From JBKCUI01 sp052161625 (GTDB lineage: Bacteria; Planctomycetota; Planctomycetia; Pirellulales; Pirellulaceae): a DNA stretch of 64,000 bases. Below, piece by piece: positions 56,253 through 64,000 of the stretch. Within the stretch, counting starts at the first letter, position 1. Every line of letters starts with the position of its first letter. The stretch is from assembly GCA_052161625.1 (NCBI GenBank), contig CP197412.1. One strand, given 5' to 3'. The position numbers and the translations under genes were made by a program. The notes beneath the pieces are model-generated. The model was not told the origin of the DNA and did no database searches. It was given only the letters and a program-made list of their open reading frames with translations.

Positions 56253-58562
56253 GTGACTCATTCTCCGAACCCAGATCAACCTGACGCCACTCTCAATCAA
56301 ACAGTCGGCGAGCAGATGCGTGCCGAGGAATTGAGTCTGCGAGCGACGGTTCCTCCCGCGCAAGTCCCTGGGTACAAACTGGATCGACTGCTCGGGCAAG
56401 GTGCCTTCGGACAGGTTTGGGTTGGCACCAACCTCAACACCGGTCGAACGGTGGCGGTGAAGTTTTATCTTCATCGAGCAGGGGTCAATTGGTCGCTCCT
56501 CACGCGCGAGGTGAAGAATCTCGTCAGCATGGCAGGCAATCGCCTGATCGTGCAAGTCCTCGAGGTGGGCTGGGATGCTGAGCCCCCTTACTATGTCATG
56601 GAGTATTTGGAGAACGGCTCGCTCGACGATCTCATTCGCAAGCGGGGCGCGTTACCCATCTCCCAAGCGATCTCGTTGTTTACGGATATCGCTCGCGGCC
56701 TCAATCATTCGCACGGCAAAGGGGTTCTGCACTGCGATTTGAAACCCGCCAACGTCCTGCTGGATCCAGATCTCCAGCCCCGCCTTGCAGACTTCGGCCA
56801 GAGCCGCCTTTCCAATGAGCAAACCCCTTCCCTCGGGACATTGTTCTACATGGCGCCGGAGCAAGCCGATTTGAATGCGGTCCCCGACGCGCGTTGGGAT
56901 GTGTATGCACTCGGCGCCATCCTGTACTGTATGCTCGTCGGATCCCCTCCGTACCGCACGCCCGACACCGTCACCACTCTCGATACGGCAGGGAGCTTGC
57001 CCGAGCGACTCAAACGCTATCGCGATACGATTCACAAATCCCCGTTCCCTCGCCTTCATCATCGCGTGCAGGGGATGGATCGCATGCTCGTCGGTATCAT
57101 CGATCGGTGCTTGGCCAAGAAACCAGAAGATCGATTCGAGAATGTGCAGCAAGTTCTCGAATCGATCGAGCGTCGACAGATTGCCCGCCTCAATCTGCCG
57201 ATGATGATGTTGGGAATTGTCGGCCCCGTTCTGCTCCTCCTCGTGATGGGTTTGTTCTTTTGGCGCGGAGTTGCGGTTGCCGAACGAGAATCGGCGAACG
57301 AACTCAAAGAAATGGTCCTTCAAAACAATCTCTTCGCAGCTCGACTTGGGGCTCGAACGCTTGAAAAAGAGATCGAAACGCTTTTCAGGCTCATTGAAGA
57401 GGAGGCGAAACAGGAACAGCTGGAGAGTCTGTTCTCCGAAACGATCCATGCTGCCGGCTCGGATCTTCTGGAGTCGTTGATTGAAGATGGAGTAACCGAC
57501 GTAGATCGCTTGCCCCTCCTGGAGTTAAACAAACGTCAAGAGCTTGAGCAGTACCTCTTATCCCGGTTCAATCGGATTCAAGCCAACTCGGGCAGCAAAC
57601 GAAAGACAGCGGAGTTCGACAGTCTTTTTCTCACCGATCGATGGGGCACGATGATCGCGGCAGCCTTTTCTGGAGAAACGAGCGCGACTCGCATCGGATA
57701 CAACTTCGCTTATCGCAGTTACTTCAATGGACAATCGCAAGACTCCGACGAGAGTATTTCGGCTCGCAAATTTCAAGGGACCCAATCCTCCCACATCAGC
57801 GTCCCCTTCCGATCCACCTCCACCAATCGATGGAAGATCGCGGTCTCGACTCCGATCTCTGTTTCGCTCCCATCCGAAAAGGAAAAGGAAGAGCCGAGTC
57901 GTACCATCACCGGTGTTCTCGTCTTAACGATCAATTTGGGAGATTTTGATTTGCTTCCCGAAGAGTCCCCGGACGGCAATCGCGGATCTCGACGCAAATC
58001 CGATCGCTTAGCCGTGATGGTCGATGGCCATGCCGGCACTGGTTTTCAAAAAGAAACGCGTGAAGGGACGATCCTACAGCACCCCGCCTTTTCGCAATTC
58101 GCGGAGGAATATGCGAACGCTCCGAAGATCAAATACCAAATTGATGACAGTATGTTGGCTCGGTTGAAGGGAGAGGGCACCTACCAGTACATCGATCCTG
58201 TTTCGATCGATGAAGCGGGGCAGGAGTACGCTGGCCAATGGATCGCCGCGATGGCAAAGGTAGAGATTTCACGCAAGACGGTCGACTCGATCGAACGCAA
58301 AGAGCCCGCGAACTTGTGGGTATTGGTACAAGCGCGTGCCGATACGGTCACCGCTCCGGTTGCGAGCATGGGGGAGAAGATGATGCGAGAGGGCTTCATC
58401 GCCTTGCTCACTTTGCTGGCGATGGTCTGCTCGCTCTGGGTTTTCGTCGTCTGGGTCATGCGACTGCCAGACAGTTTCCGGGCCGTCATCCAGTCTCGCA
58501 CTGGGGGCGGTACGGAGATGACCGGCGCTGCAAATGAGGTGACCCTCGACGCCGATCGCTAG
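56253..58562 (+). CDS. Ser/Thr protein kinase with extracytoplasmic sensor region
   Basis: 769 residues from GTG 56253. Kinase domain: GQGAFGQV (48-55), VAVKFY (Lys70), HCDLKPAN (160-167, HCD rather than HRD), DFGQSR (180-185) and GTLFYMAPEQ. A membrane segment near residues 316-338 and another near 711-735 bracket a 370-residue extracytoplasmic region (340-705) that looks like a Cache/CHASE-type sensor (FDSLFLTDRWGTMIAAAFSG, IGYNFAYRSYFNG, GVLVLTINLGDFDLL). Probably senses an outside ligand. HCD in place of HRD is a variant seen in many bacterial kinases; activity remains likely. Confidence 0.9.
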   Translation: MTHSPNPDQPDATLNQTVGEQMRAEELSLRATVPPAQVPGYKLDRLLGQGAFGQVWVGTNLNTGRTVAVKFYLHRAGVNWSLLTREVKNLVSMAGNRLIVQVLEVGWDAEPPYYVMEYLENGSLDDLIRKRGALPISQAISLFTDIARGLNHSHGKGVLHCDLKPANVLLDPDLQPRLADFGQSRLSNEQTPSLGTLFYMAPEQADLNAVPDARWDVYALGAILYCMLVGSPPYRTPDTVTTLDTAGSLPERLKRYRDTIHKSPFPRLHHRVQGMDRMLVGIIDRCLAKKPEDRFENVQQVLESIERRQIARLNLPMMMLGIVGPVLLLLVMGLFFWRGVAVAERESANELKEMVLQNNLFAARLGARTLEKEIETLFRLIEEEAKQEQLESLFSETIHAAGSDLLESLIEDGVTDVDRLPLLELNKRQELEQYLLSRFNRIQANSGSKRKTAEFDSLFLTDRWGTMIAAAFSGETSATRIGYNFAYRSYFNGQSQDSDESISARKFQGTQSSHISVPFRSTSTNRWKIAVSTPISVSLPSEKEKEEPSRTITGVLVLTINLGDFDLLPEESPDGNRGSRRKSDRLAVMVDGHAGTGFQKETREGTILQHPAFSQFAEEYANAPKIKYQIDDSMLARLKGEGTYQYIDPVSIDEAGQEYAGQWIAAMAKVEISRKTVDSIERKEPANLWVLVQARADTVTAPVASMGEKMMREGFIALLTLLAMVCSLWVFVVWVMRLPDSFRAVIQSRTGGGTEMTGAANEVTLDADR

Positions 58563-58630
58563 AACGGTTCGTCTAGCCCCCCGCATTCTGTGCGTTTAAG
58601 GTAAGATGAGAATCGCCCGCAGGCTAATTC

Positions 58631-59152
58631 GTGAAGAAGGCATTGGTGATGCAATTTCTCTCCTTGCGACCAACGTTCGATACCGTGATTCCTTGCTCCA
58701 AAACAGAAGTGTTGGCCGAGCTCGGGAAACAACTCCGCGCTCAGTCTTGGAACTGGATCGCACATGAATTCGATGGTTACATCGAACTTCATATTCCCGA
58801 TACGCAAACCAGGTATTGGTCACCCCATTTGTCTCTCAGCTTCGAAGAGAAGGACGGAGCCACGTGGATTCACGGTCGATTCGCGCCGCGTCAAGAAGTT
58901 TGGACCTTGGTCTGGGTCGCGTATTTGGCTTTCGCTTTTGGTGCATTCTTTTCGTTGCTGTTCGCACTTTCCGCTTGGCATGCAGGACAGAGCACGGTGG
59001 CTTGGTGGATGATTCCCTTGTGTATGTTCGGCATCCTATTTCTCTATATCGTGAGCTACATAGGACAAAGCTGGAGCTACGATCAGATGGAATCGCTTCG
59101 CGTTCAATGCCAAAGGCTACTGCAATTATGTTGCCCAAACCTGGTGAACTAA
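58631..59152 (+). CDS. membrane protein, coupled to next gene
   Basis: 173 residues from GTG 58631. Two membrane segments lie in the middle (about 94-115 and 123-143, TLVWVAYLAFAFGAFFSLLF and WWMIPLCMFGILFLYIVSYI). The N-terminal 90 residues are soluble and beta-rich; it ends in a short Gln/Cys-rich helix. No family is recognised. The stop overlaps the start of the following gene (TAATG), so they are translated together. Confidence 0.65.
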   Translation: MKKALVMQFLSLRPTFDTVIPCSKTEVLAELGKQLRAQSWNWIAHEFDGYIELHIPDTQTRYWSPHLSLSFEEKDGATWIHGRFAPRQEVWTLVWVAYLAFAFGAFFSLLFALSAWHAGQSTVAWWMIPLCMFGILFLYIVSYIGQSWSYDQMESLRVQCQRLLQLCCPNLVN

Positions 59153-59688
59153 TGAATCCTTACGAACCACCTACAGCCCCCGAGGTCGATTGGCGAAGGC
59201 AAAGCGAAGGGTTCAGTGATTGGCTCAAACCGGCGCGCCTCCCATTCTATCTGTTGACTATGGTACAAACCATCATCGTCCTTGGAGCGTACCAGCTTTG
59301 GATGGTCGGTCCCGACATTGGATTGACGCCCATTCTCGAAGCTTTCTGGGATCGATTTCTATCGATCCTTGCGTTTGCCGCCATCTTCTTTTTCTTGAAT
59401 TGCTGCGGTTCGCAATGGGTTGAAGGTGAGCTCTTCCTGAACTCTCAAGCCCCAGCAGCCGAGTTGCGCGAACGGGAAATGGGTGATGTCCCGTATCGCA
59501 GAGCCCAATTCTTTCCTTTCCTCTCGCTCTTGCTCATGGCAATCTTTTTGATCTCAGGTGCGATCATGACTTCGGTCTATCGACGCCCGCATGAGACAAC
59601 GTGGTTTATGTTGACGCTCACGGTGTTGGTATTCCTAAGCATTCGCTTTGCCACCAAGATGCGCCAGGTGAGAATCGGCAGCGGTTGA
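59152..59688 (+). CDS. MNPYEPP-type small membrane protein
   Basis: 178 residues from ATG 59152; the frame is open further upstream but overlaps the previous gene there. The start MNPYEPPTAP is a common leader of small planctomycete membrane proteins. Four hydrophobic segments are visible (about 30-50, 63-82, 125-145, 150-168). Coupled through TAATG with the preceding membrane protein. Function unknown. Confidence 0.75.
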   Translation: MNPYEPPTAPEVDWRRQSEGFSDWLKPARLPFYLLTMVQTIIVLGAYQLWMVGPDIGLTPILEAFWDRFLSILAFAAIFFFLNCCGSQWVEGELFLNSQAPAAELREREMGDVPYRRAQFFPFLSLLLMAIFLISGAIMTSVYRRPHETTWFMLTLTVLVFLSIRFATKMRQVRIGSG

Positions 59689-59731
59689 TAATCGGCGAAG
59701 GAATGCGATCGAACGTAACCTTGAAACTCAA

Positions 59732-60943
59732 TCAGCCCAGAACACGTGCAACCACGCATTTGAGGTAATCGGTTTCCGGGCAGCTTAACGAGACCGGGTG
59801 ATCGGGCGCGGCCCCTCGGTTTTCCAACACTTGGATTTCTCGCTTGGCTCGTTGACTTACTCCTTGGAGCATTTCCAAGAATTGGGTGCGGGAAACTCGC
59901 CCCGAGCAACTGCAGGTCACCAAGGTACCGCCGGGATTGAGCATGCGAACGGCCAAGTAATTCAGTCGGTGGTAAGCGGCTAACGCTCTTTCCAGATTAT
60001 CGCGAGAACTGGCCAATCGCGGCGGATCCAGAACAATCGCATCGAACCGGAGTCCTGCATCGAGACCTTTGGAAAGGTAATCGAAGAAGTCTCCCTGTAC
60101 CCATTGAACCTTATCGTCAAGCTGGTTGATGGCAGCATGTTGAGCCGCCATCGCCAGCGCCCGTTCGCTCGAATCGAGGGCAATGATCTCGGCAGTCGAT
60201 GCATACTTCGCCATGGTGAGTGCAAAGCCTCCGACATAGGTGCAAACGTCGAGGACTTTGGAGCCTTCACGGATCCAGCGGATTGCCGCCATTCGGTTCT
60301 CGCGCTGATCCAAATAGTAACCCGTCTTTTGCCCTCCCTGCAGATCGACCAGCCACTTCAATCCATTTTCCATTATCTCGATCGGTTTTTCGGGAGACGA
60401 CCCCATTAGGAATCTCTGGCATGGCTCAATCCCTTCGCTCTTCGCGCTGCGAGGATCGACCTGCATTTGGATGCTGGCTGGTCGATAAAGTTCATAGAGC
60501 CGATGCGAGATGGAGTCGATGAACGGAAGCAAAGCCGCGCTGGTGACCTGCATGACCAAGTGGTCGCCAAATTTGTCGACCACCAGTCCGCTCAACTGAT
60601 CGGCTTCGCTAAATACCAATCGCATCGATGATTCCGCTGTGACGGGAAAGCGAGCCCGATGCTCGATAGCACGATCGATTCGCTTTCTAAAAAAAGACTC
60701 GTCAATGGACTCTGCGATGTCCCAGGTATAGAGTCGGATGCGGATGCGACTGTTGGGGTTGTATAGACCGCGTCCGATGAAACGACCATCTTCTCGTACA
60801 AGATCGACCGTTTCTCCGACGCGAGGTTCCGAACCTGCAGGGAGAATGGAATGTTCCAGGATCCAGGGATGATGGCCATCGAACGAACGTTTCTTCGTCT
60901 GCTGTAGATAAATTTGTCGCAGGCCGGGTAACGAAATTGTCAT
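59732..60943 (-). CDS. class I SAM-dependent rRNA methyltransferase (RlmI-like)
   Basis: 403 residues from ATG 60943 (MTISLPGLRQIYLQ). A PUA-type RNA-binding N-terminus (HPWILEHSI to GLYNPNSRIRIRLY) precedes a Rossmann methyltransferase domain: KTGYYLDQRENR, VLDVCTYVGGFAL (SAM loop), LDPPRLA (catalytic motif IV) and TCSCSG. The build matches RlmI, which methylates C1962 of 23S rRNA, or close relatives. Its start follows the upstream lipoprotein stop by five bases, so both are in one operon. Confidence 0.88.
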   Translation of the reverse strand: MTISLPGLRQIYLQQTKKRSFDGHHPWILEHSILPAGSEPRVGETVDLVREDGRFIGRGLYNPNSRIRIRLYTWDIAESIDESFFRKRIDRAIEHRARFPVTAESSMRLVFSEADQLSGLVVDKFGDHLVMQVTSAALLPFIDSISHRLYELYRPASIQMQVDPRSAKSEGIEPCQRFLMGSSPEKPIEIMENGLKWLVDLQGGQKTGYYLDQRENRMAAIRWIREGSKVLDVCTYVGGFALTMAKYASTAEIIALDSSERALAMAAQHAAINQLDDKVQWVQGDFFDYLSKGLDAGLRFDAIVLDPPRLASSRDNLERALAAYHRLNYLAVRMLNPGGTLVTCSCSGRVSRTQFLEMLQGVSQRAKREIQVLENRGAAPDHPVSLSCPETDYLKCVVARVLG

Positions 60944-60948
60944 GACAG

Positions 60949-62364
60949 CTACACCCCAAAGCCCATCGAGGATTCCACCGAACTCCGTTGCGTCAACATG
61001 CCCACCGAGTCCGTGATGGTATTCCACGCCTCCACACAACCTCTTAAATGATCCGGTGTCTTATCGGGTGCTTTCAAAATCGACACCAATGCTTGTGCGA
61101 GAGAATCTCGGTACTTGGATGCGTGCGCAAATCGAATCGCGAGCGTCAATGGTTCGAGTCTTTGCTCACGGTTGCAAACGTTGTAATAAGCCCGGACATC
61201 CGGTTGGATCAAATCGGGATTCGGCTGGCCCGGCCAGCGTTCGATTTGATTATTGAGCTTAGCAAATGCGTCTCGTTGCTCGGCTTCGGACAGCCAAGCG
61301 ACGAATTGTGCAGCGACTGAAGTCTGGCGCGTCTTCCTGCCAATCGAAGCATGAAATCCAAGACAATGGTTTGTCGCGAGTTTGGAACAGCGAATCGCTT
61401 CCCGATTCTCGCTATCGCTGGGAAGATCGAGCGAGCGCGACGGGTACGCGATTGCGAGAAGTGCTCCCTCCCCCTTGGTTGTGACCAACTCCTTCCACGC
61501 GTCCGAGTGCGTCGATAGCATGGTCGATGGGAATAGCTCAACCAGTCGCACGAGCACACGGGAGGCAAGTAGGAATTCATCCGTGAGGAGTCGTGGCTGC
61601 AACCGAGTCAAGTCGAACAGTCCACGCCGCTTGGCATTCGTCGTAGCGGAAACCCATAAAAAGCGATCGACAAGTGCATCTTTTTGTTCCGAACTCAATG
61701 CGTCCAGTGTACTGCGCCATTCGCTTTCCGAGGCTTCCTTCTTATCGGACAGAGCGGCAAAAATCTCATTCCAAGACTCTGACGCAGCGCTCGTTCTGTC
61801 TTCGACGGGTTTGATAGGGTCTTCCAGTCGATCCAAAGAATCGATGGGCACGTTTCGTCCAGCGAGAGTCAGTAACGGTGCCCCCAGCGGAAGGCCGTAG
61901 TGAGCCTCGCCATATCGGGAGGTCACTCGCCAGCGCGCCGGCCAAGACTCGATCGTTCCGCCGGACTCGCCCCCCGATTCCGATTCGGACTGATAGGGTT
62001 TCCCCGCTGCAGCGGTGGGCAAGGGAATGATCCGTTCGCTGGCGACCCAGTCACCTAACAAGTGTGCGGGGTAAATCCAGACGTCCGTGGAATCCGCTGG
62101 TCGCGCGGCTGCCTGAAGCGACGTGACGGATTCGATTTGGATTGGCTGCTCCGAAAAAGCCTGCCAGCGCAGCTGTAGCTCTTCAGAAAACGGCCCTTCG
62201 ACCACGACGACTTGGAGTGGAGGACGATCCTTGGCCGCAAGCGTTTTGGAGGCAGGATCTTTCTTAACGTCACGACCAAAGAAATCGCATCCCGACACCG
62301 TGACTACGGCGGATGCAAACAGACCGCCGACCAACCTTCGACGCGCGGGAATCGGATACTGCAT
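60949..62364 (-). CDS. lipoprotein resembling solute-binding proteins
   Basis: 471 residues from ATG 62364 (MQYPIPARRR); longer frames upstream lack support. A leader with RRR and hydrophobic core ends in VTVSGC, a lipobox, so an exported, lipid-anchored protein is expected. The fold has traits of ABC solute-binding proteins (PLQVVVVEGPFSEELQLRWQAF and VWIYPAHLLGDWV), but no transporter genes are nearby. No named family. Operon partner of the rRNA methyltransferase. Confidence 0.7.
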   Translation of the reverse strand: MQYPIPARRRLVGGLFASAVVTVSGCDFFGRDVKKDPASKTLAAKDRPPLQVVVVEGPFSEELQLRWQAFSEQPIQIESVTSLQAAARPADSTDVWIYPAHLLGDWVASERIIPLPTAAAGKPYQSESESGGESGGTIESWPARWRVTSRYGEAHYGLPLGAPLLTLAGRNVPIDSLDRLEDPIKPVEDRTSAASESWNEIFAALSDKKEASESEWRSTLDALSSEQKDALVDRFLWVSATTNAKRRGLFDLTRLQPRLLTDEFLLASRVLVRLVELFPSTMLSTHSDAWKELVTTKGEGALLAIAYPSRSLDLPSDSENREAIRCSKLATNHCLGFHASIGRKTRQTSVAAQFVAWLSEAEQRDAFAKLNNQIERWPGQPNPDLIQPDVRAYYNVCNREQRLEPLTLAIRFAHASKYRDSLAQALVSILKAPDKTPDHLRGCVEAWNTITDSVGMLTQRSSVESSMGFGV

Positions 62365-62520
62365 AGTTGGAGAGCCAGAAATTGGGCGGTCGAGGATAGT
62401 ACTGCAAAACCAGATTCGCCAGTATAGTATCGAGCCGGGAACTATTCTATTCCCAAGGCGTCGGACTTCATCCAACTACCCTTTCCATCCTCTTCCAAAC
62501 TTTCGGTCGCGAAACACATC

Positions 62521-64000
62521 ATGGGATACTACATCGGAATCGATATCGGAACATCGGGTACCAAGAGCCTTTTAATCGATGAACAAGGATCGATTCTGGC
62601 GGAGTCTTCCGCCGAATACCCTGTTCACATGCCCAAGCCACTTTGGACTGAGCAAGACCCAGAGGATTGGTGGCAGGCGGTCAAGAAAACCGTTAAAGGG
62701 GTCGTCAAAGCGGGCAAAGTCAAAAAAGGGGATGTGAAAGCGATTGGCCTTTCCGGGCAGATGCACGGTTCGGTCTTCCTGAACAAAAAAGGCAAAGTGA
62801 TTCGCAAGGCGTTGCTTTGGAATGACCAACGAACCGTTGCGGAATGCGAAGAGATTACCGAGCGAGCAGGGGGCCGCGAAGCGCTTATCGAGATGGTTGC
62901 CAATCCCGCGCTGACCGGATTCACAGCTCCGAAGCTTCTGTGGTTGCGCAACCACGAGCCAAAGAACTACGACCATCTCGCACACTTGCTCCTCCCCAAA
63001 GATGAGATTCGTCGGCGATTGACAGGAGAGCTCGCGACCGATGCGAGCGATGCGAGCGGCATGCTGTTGTTGGATGTGAAGAATCGAAATTGGTCGACCA
63101 AGCTATTGAGCAAACTCGATATCGATCCGAGCATTCTCGCGAAAGTCTATGAGTCGGAGCAGGTCACCGGGACGCTGCTCCCCGAAGTAGCCGCCGAACT
63201 AGGACTTTCACCGGAGTGCAAAGTCGTCGGTGGGGCAGGGGATTGCGCCGCCGGAGCGGTCGGGAATGGAATCGTTAAACAAGGCGTCTTGACGGCATCG
63301 CTGGGAACGTCCGGAGTCATGTTCTGCCACAGCGATGAGCCTCAATACGATAGACAAGGACGCCTTCATACGTTCTGCCACGCTGTCCATGGAAAGTGGC
63401 ACATGATGGGAGTTACGCTGTCCGCAGCGGGATCGCTTCAATGGTTCGTCAACCAGCTCTGTTGCGAATTGACCAAGAATAAGAAGGTTGATCCCTATGC
63501 GATCATCAACGAAGAAGCTGCGGCAGTCGCAGCGGGCGCAGAAGGTCTTTACTTCTTGCCTTACCTTGCAGGAGAAAGAACACCTCACGCCGACCCGCAC
63601 GCTCGAGGATGTTTCATCGGATTGACCAACAAGCACGGACGTGGGCATATGGCTCGTTCCGTTATGGAAGGGGTAGCCTATTCCCTCCGCGAGAGTCTGG
63701 ATATCTTGGGGCAGCTTCAAGTACCCGTCAAAGAGATTCGAGTCAGTGGCGGTGGTGCCAAGAGCCCTCTATGGAAGCAAATTCTCGCTGATTGTTTCGG
63801 CCAGAAGGCTTGTACGATCAATGCCGAGCAAGGCCCAGCGTTCGGAGTCGCACTGCTGGCTGCAGTCGGCGATGGTGCGTACAAGAACATCGAGGAGGCC
63901 TGCAAAGCGACGATCCACGTCGTGGATCGGGTTCCTCCACGAAAGGCTTCGCAAAAGACCTACGATGCAGGGTTCCCCATCTATCAATCTCTCTACCAAG
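62521..64000 (+). CDS. xylB: xylulokinase, 3' end beyond window
   Basis: The first 493 residues are inside the window and the frame is open at the right edge. FGGY kinase marks: MGYYIGIDIGTSGTKSLL (phosphate loop), GLSGQMHGSV (MHG loop typical of XylB), LWNDQRT, GGAGDCAAGAVG, GTSGVMF, and YLAGERTPHADP. The length to this point matches nearly the whole protein (about 500). Phosphorylates xylulose with ATP. Reads divergently from the lipoprotein gene. Confidence 0.95.
   Translation, partial: MGYYIGIDIGTSGTKSLLIDEQGSILAESSAEYPVHMPKPLWTEQDPEDWWQAVKKTVKGVVKAGKVKKGDVKAIGLSGQMHGSVFLNKKGKVIRKALLWNDQRTVAECEEITERAGGREALIEMVANPALTGFTAPKLLWLRNHEPKNYDHLAHLLLPKDEIRRRLTGELATDASDASGMLLLDVKNRNWSTKLLSKLDIDPSILAKVYESEQVTGTLLPEVAAELGLSPECKVVGGAGDCAAGAVGNGIVKQGVLTASLGTSGVMFCHSDEPQYDRQGRLHTFCHAVHGKWHMMGVTLSAAGSLQWFVNQLCCELTKNKKVDPYAIINEEAAAVAAGAEGLYFLPYLAGERTPHADPHARGCFIGLTNKHGRGHMARSVMEGVAYSLRESLDILGQLQVPVKEIRVSGGGAKSPLWKQILADCFGQKACTINAEQGPAFGVALLAAVGDGAYKNIEEACKATIHVVDRVPPRKASQKTYDAGFPIYQSLYQ

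Noticed and set aside
58816..59151. Upstream extension of the MNPYEPP protein
   Set aside because: The extension overlaps the preceding membrane protein in another frame and the TAATG junction gives a better start.

Overview
The window looks like chromosomal DNA of a planctomycete, probably of the Pirellula/Rhodopirellula type. The marker families are: two DUF1559 proteins (a prepilin-like N-terminus in the complete copy, an H-X9-DG C-terminus in both); a planctomycete cytochrome/DUF1549/DUF1553 protein followed by a DUF1501 protein; a PEP-CTERM protein; a fragment with a LEPR-XLL-like motif; a small membrane protein starting MNPYEPP; Ser/Thr kinases; and many lipoproteins. Family calls come from reading motifs by eye; no database search was run.

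Layout. 1-7.2 kb: end of a DUF1559 gene with a small lipoprotein, then a leftward pair of von Willebrand/BatA-type membrane proteins and a DUF1015 protein. 7.2-10.1 kb: tRNA-Gln and an ABC exporter pair. 10.2-13.9 kb: a PQQ-type beta-propeller protein and a second DUF1559-lipoprotein module. 13.9-24.4 kb: housekeeping genes (RNase R, an AMMECR1-MEMO fusion, ClpB, a Uup-like ABC-F protein, a Gfo/Idh/MocA oxidoreductase). 24.5-37.6 kb: an accessory island with a PEP-CTERM gene, a LEPR-XLL-like gene cut by an IS66 element, an orphan Rhs tip with a candidate immunity gene, a Y1 (REP-associated type) transposase flanked by hairpin repeats, an IS4-like element with perfect ends and target duplication, an IS1380-like element, and a leucine-rich-repeat membrane protein.

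37.8-48.6 kb is a long leftward run: MobA-like protein, DUF721/DciA-like protein, VWA protein, a Dnmt2-like cytosine methyltransferase, PilZ-like and HD-GYP proteins, a Ser/Thr kinase, MtnB, a tRNA-Ile(CAU) interrupted by a group I intron, tRNA-Ala, a BshB1-like deacetylase, dihydrolipoyl dehydrogenase and ribosomal protein S4. 48.8-64 kb: purine nucleoside phosphorylase, ferredoxin-NADP reductase, the planctomycete cytochrome/DUF1501 pair, a cupin, a sensor Ser/Thr kinase, a coupled pair of membrane proteins, an RlmI-type methyltransferase with a lipoprotein, and xylulokinase running off the right edge.

The most distinctive items are the group I intron in tRNA-Ile(CAU), the bacterial Dnmt2-like enzyme, the Y1 transposase with its hairpin repeats abutting a truncated Rhs toxin tip, and the AMMECR1-MEMO fusion with an extra middle domain. 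I did not find one coherent, clearly new multi-gene system; the nearest candidates are the signalling run (kinase, HD-GYP, PilZ, Dnmt2-like) and the repeat/transposase/Rhs junction.
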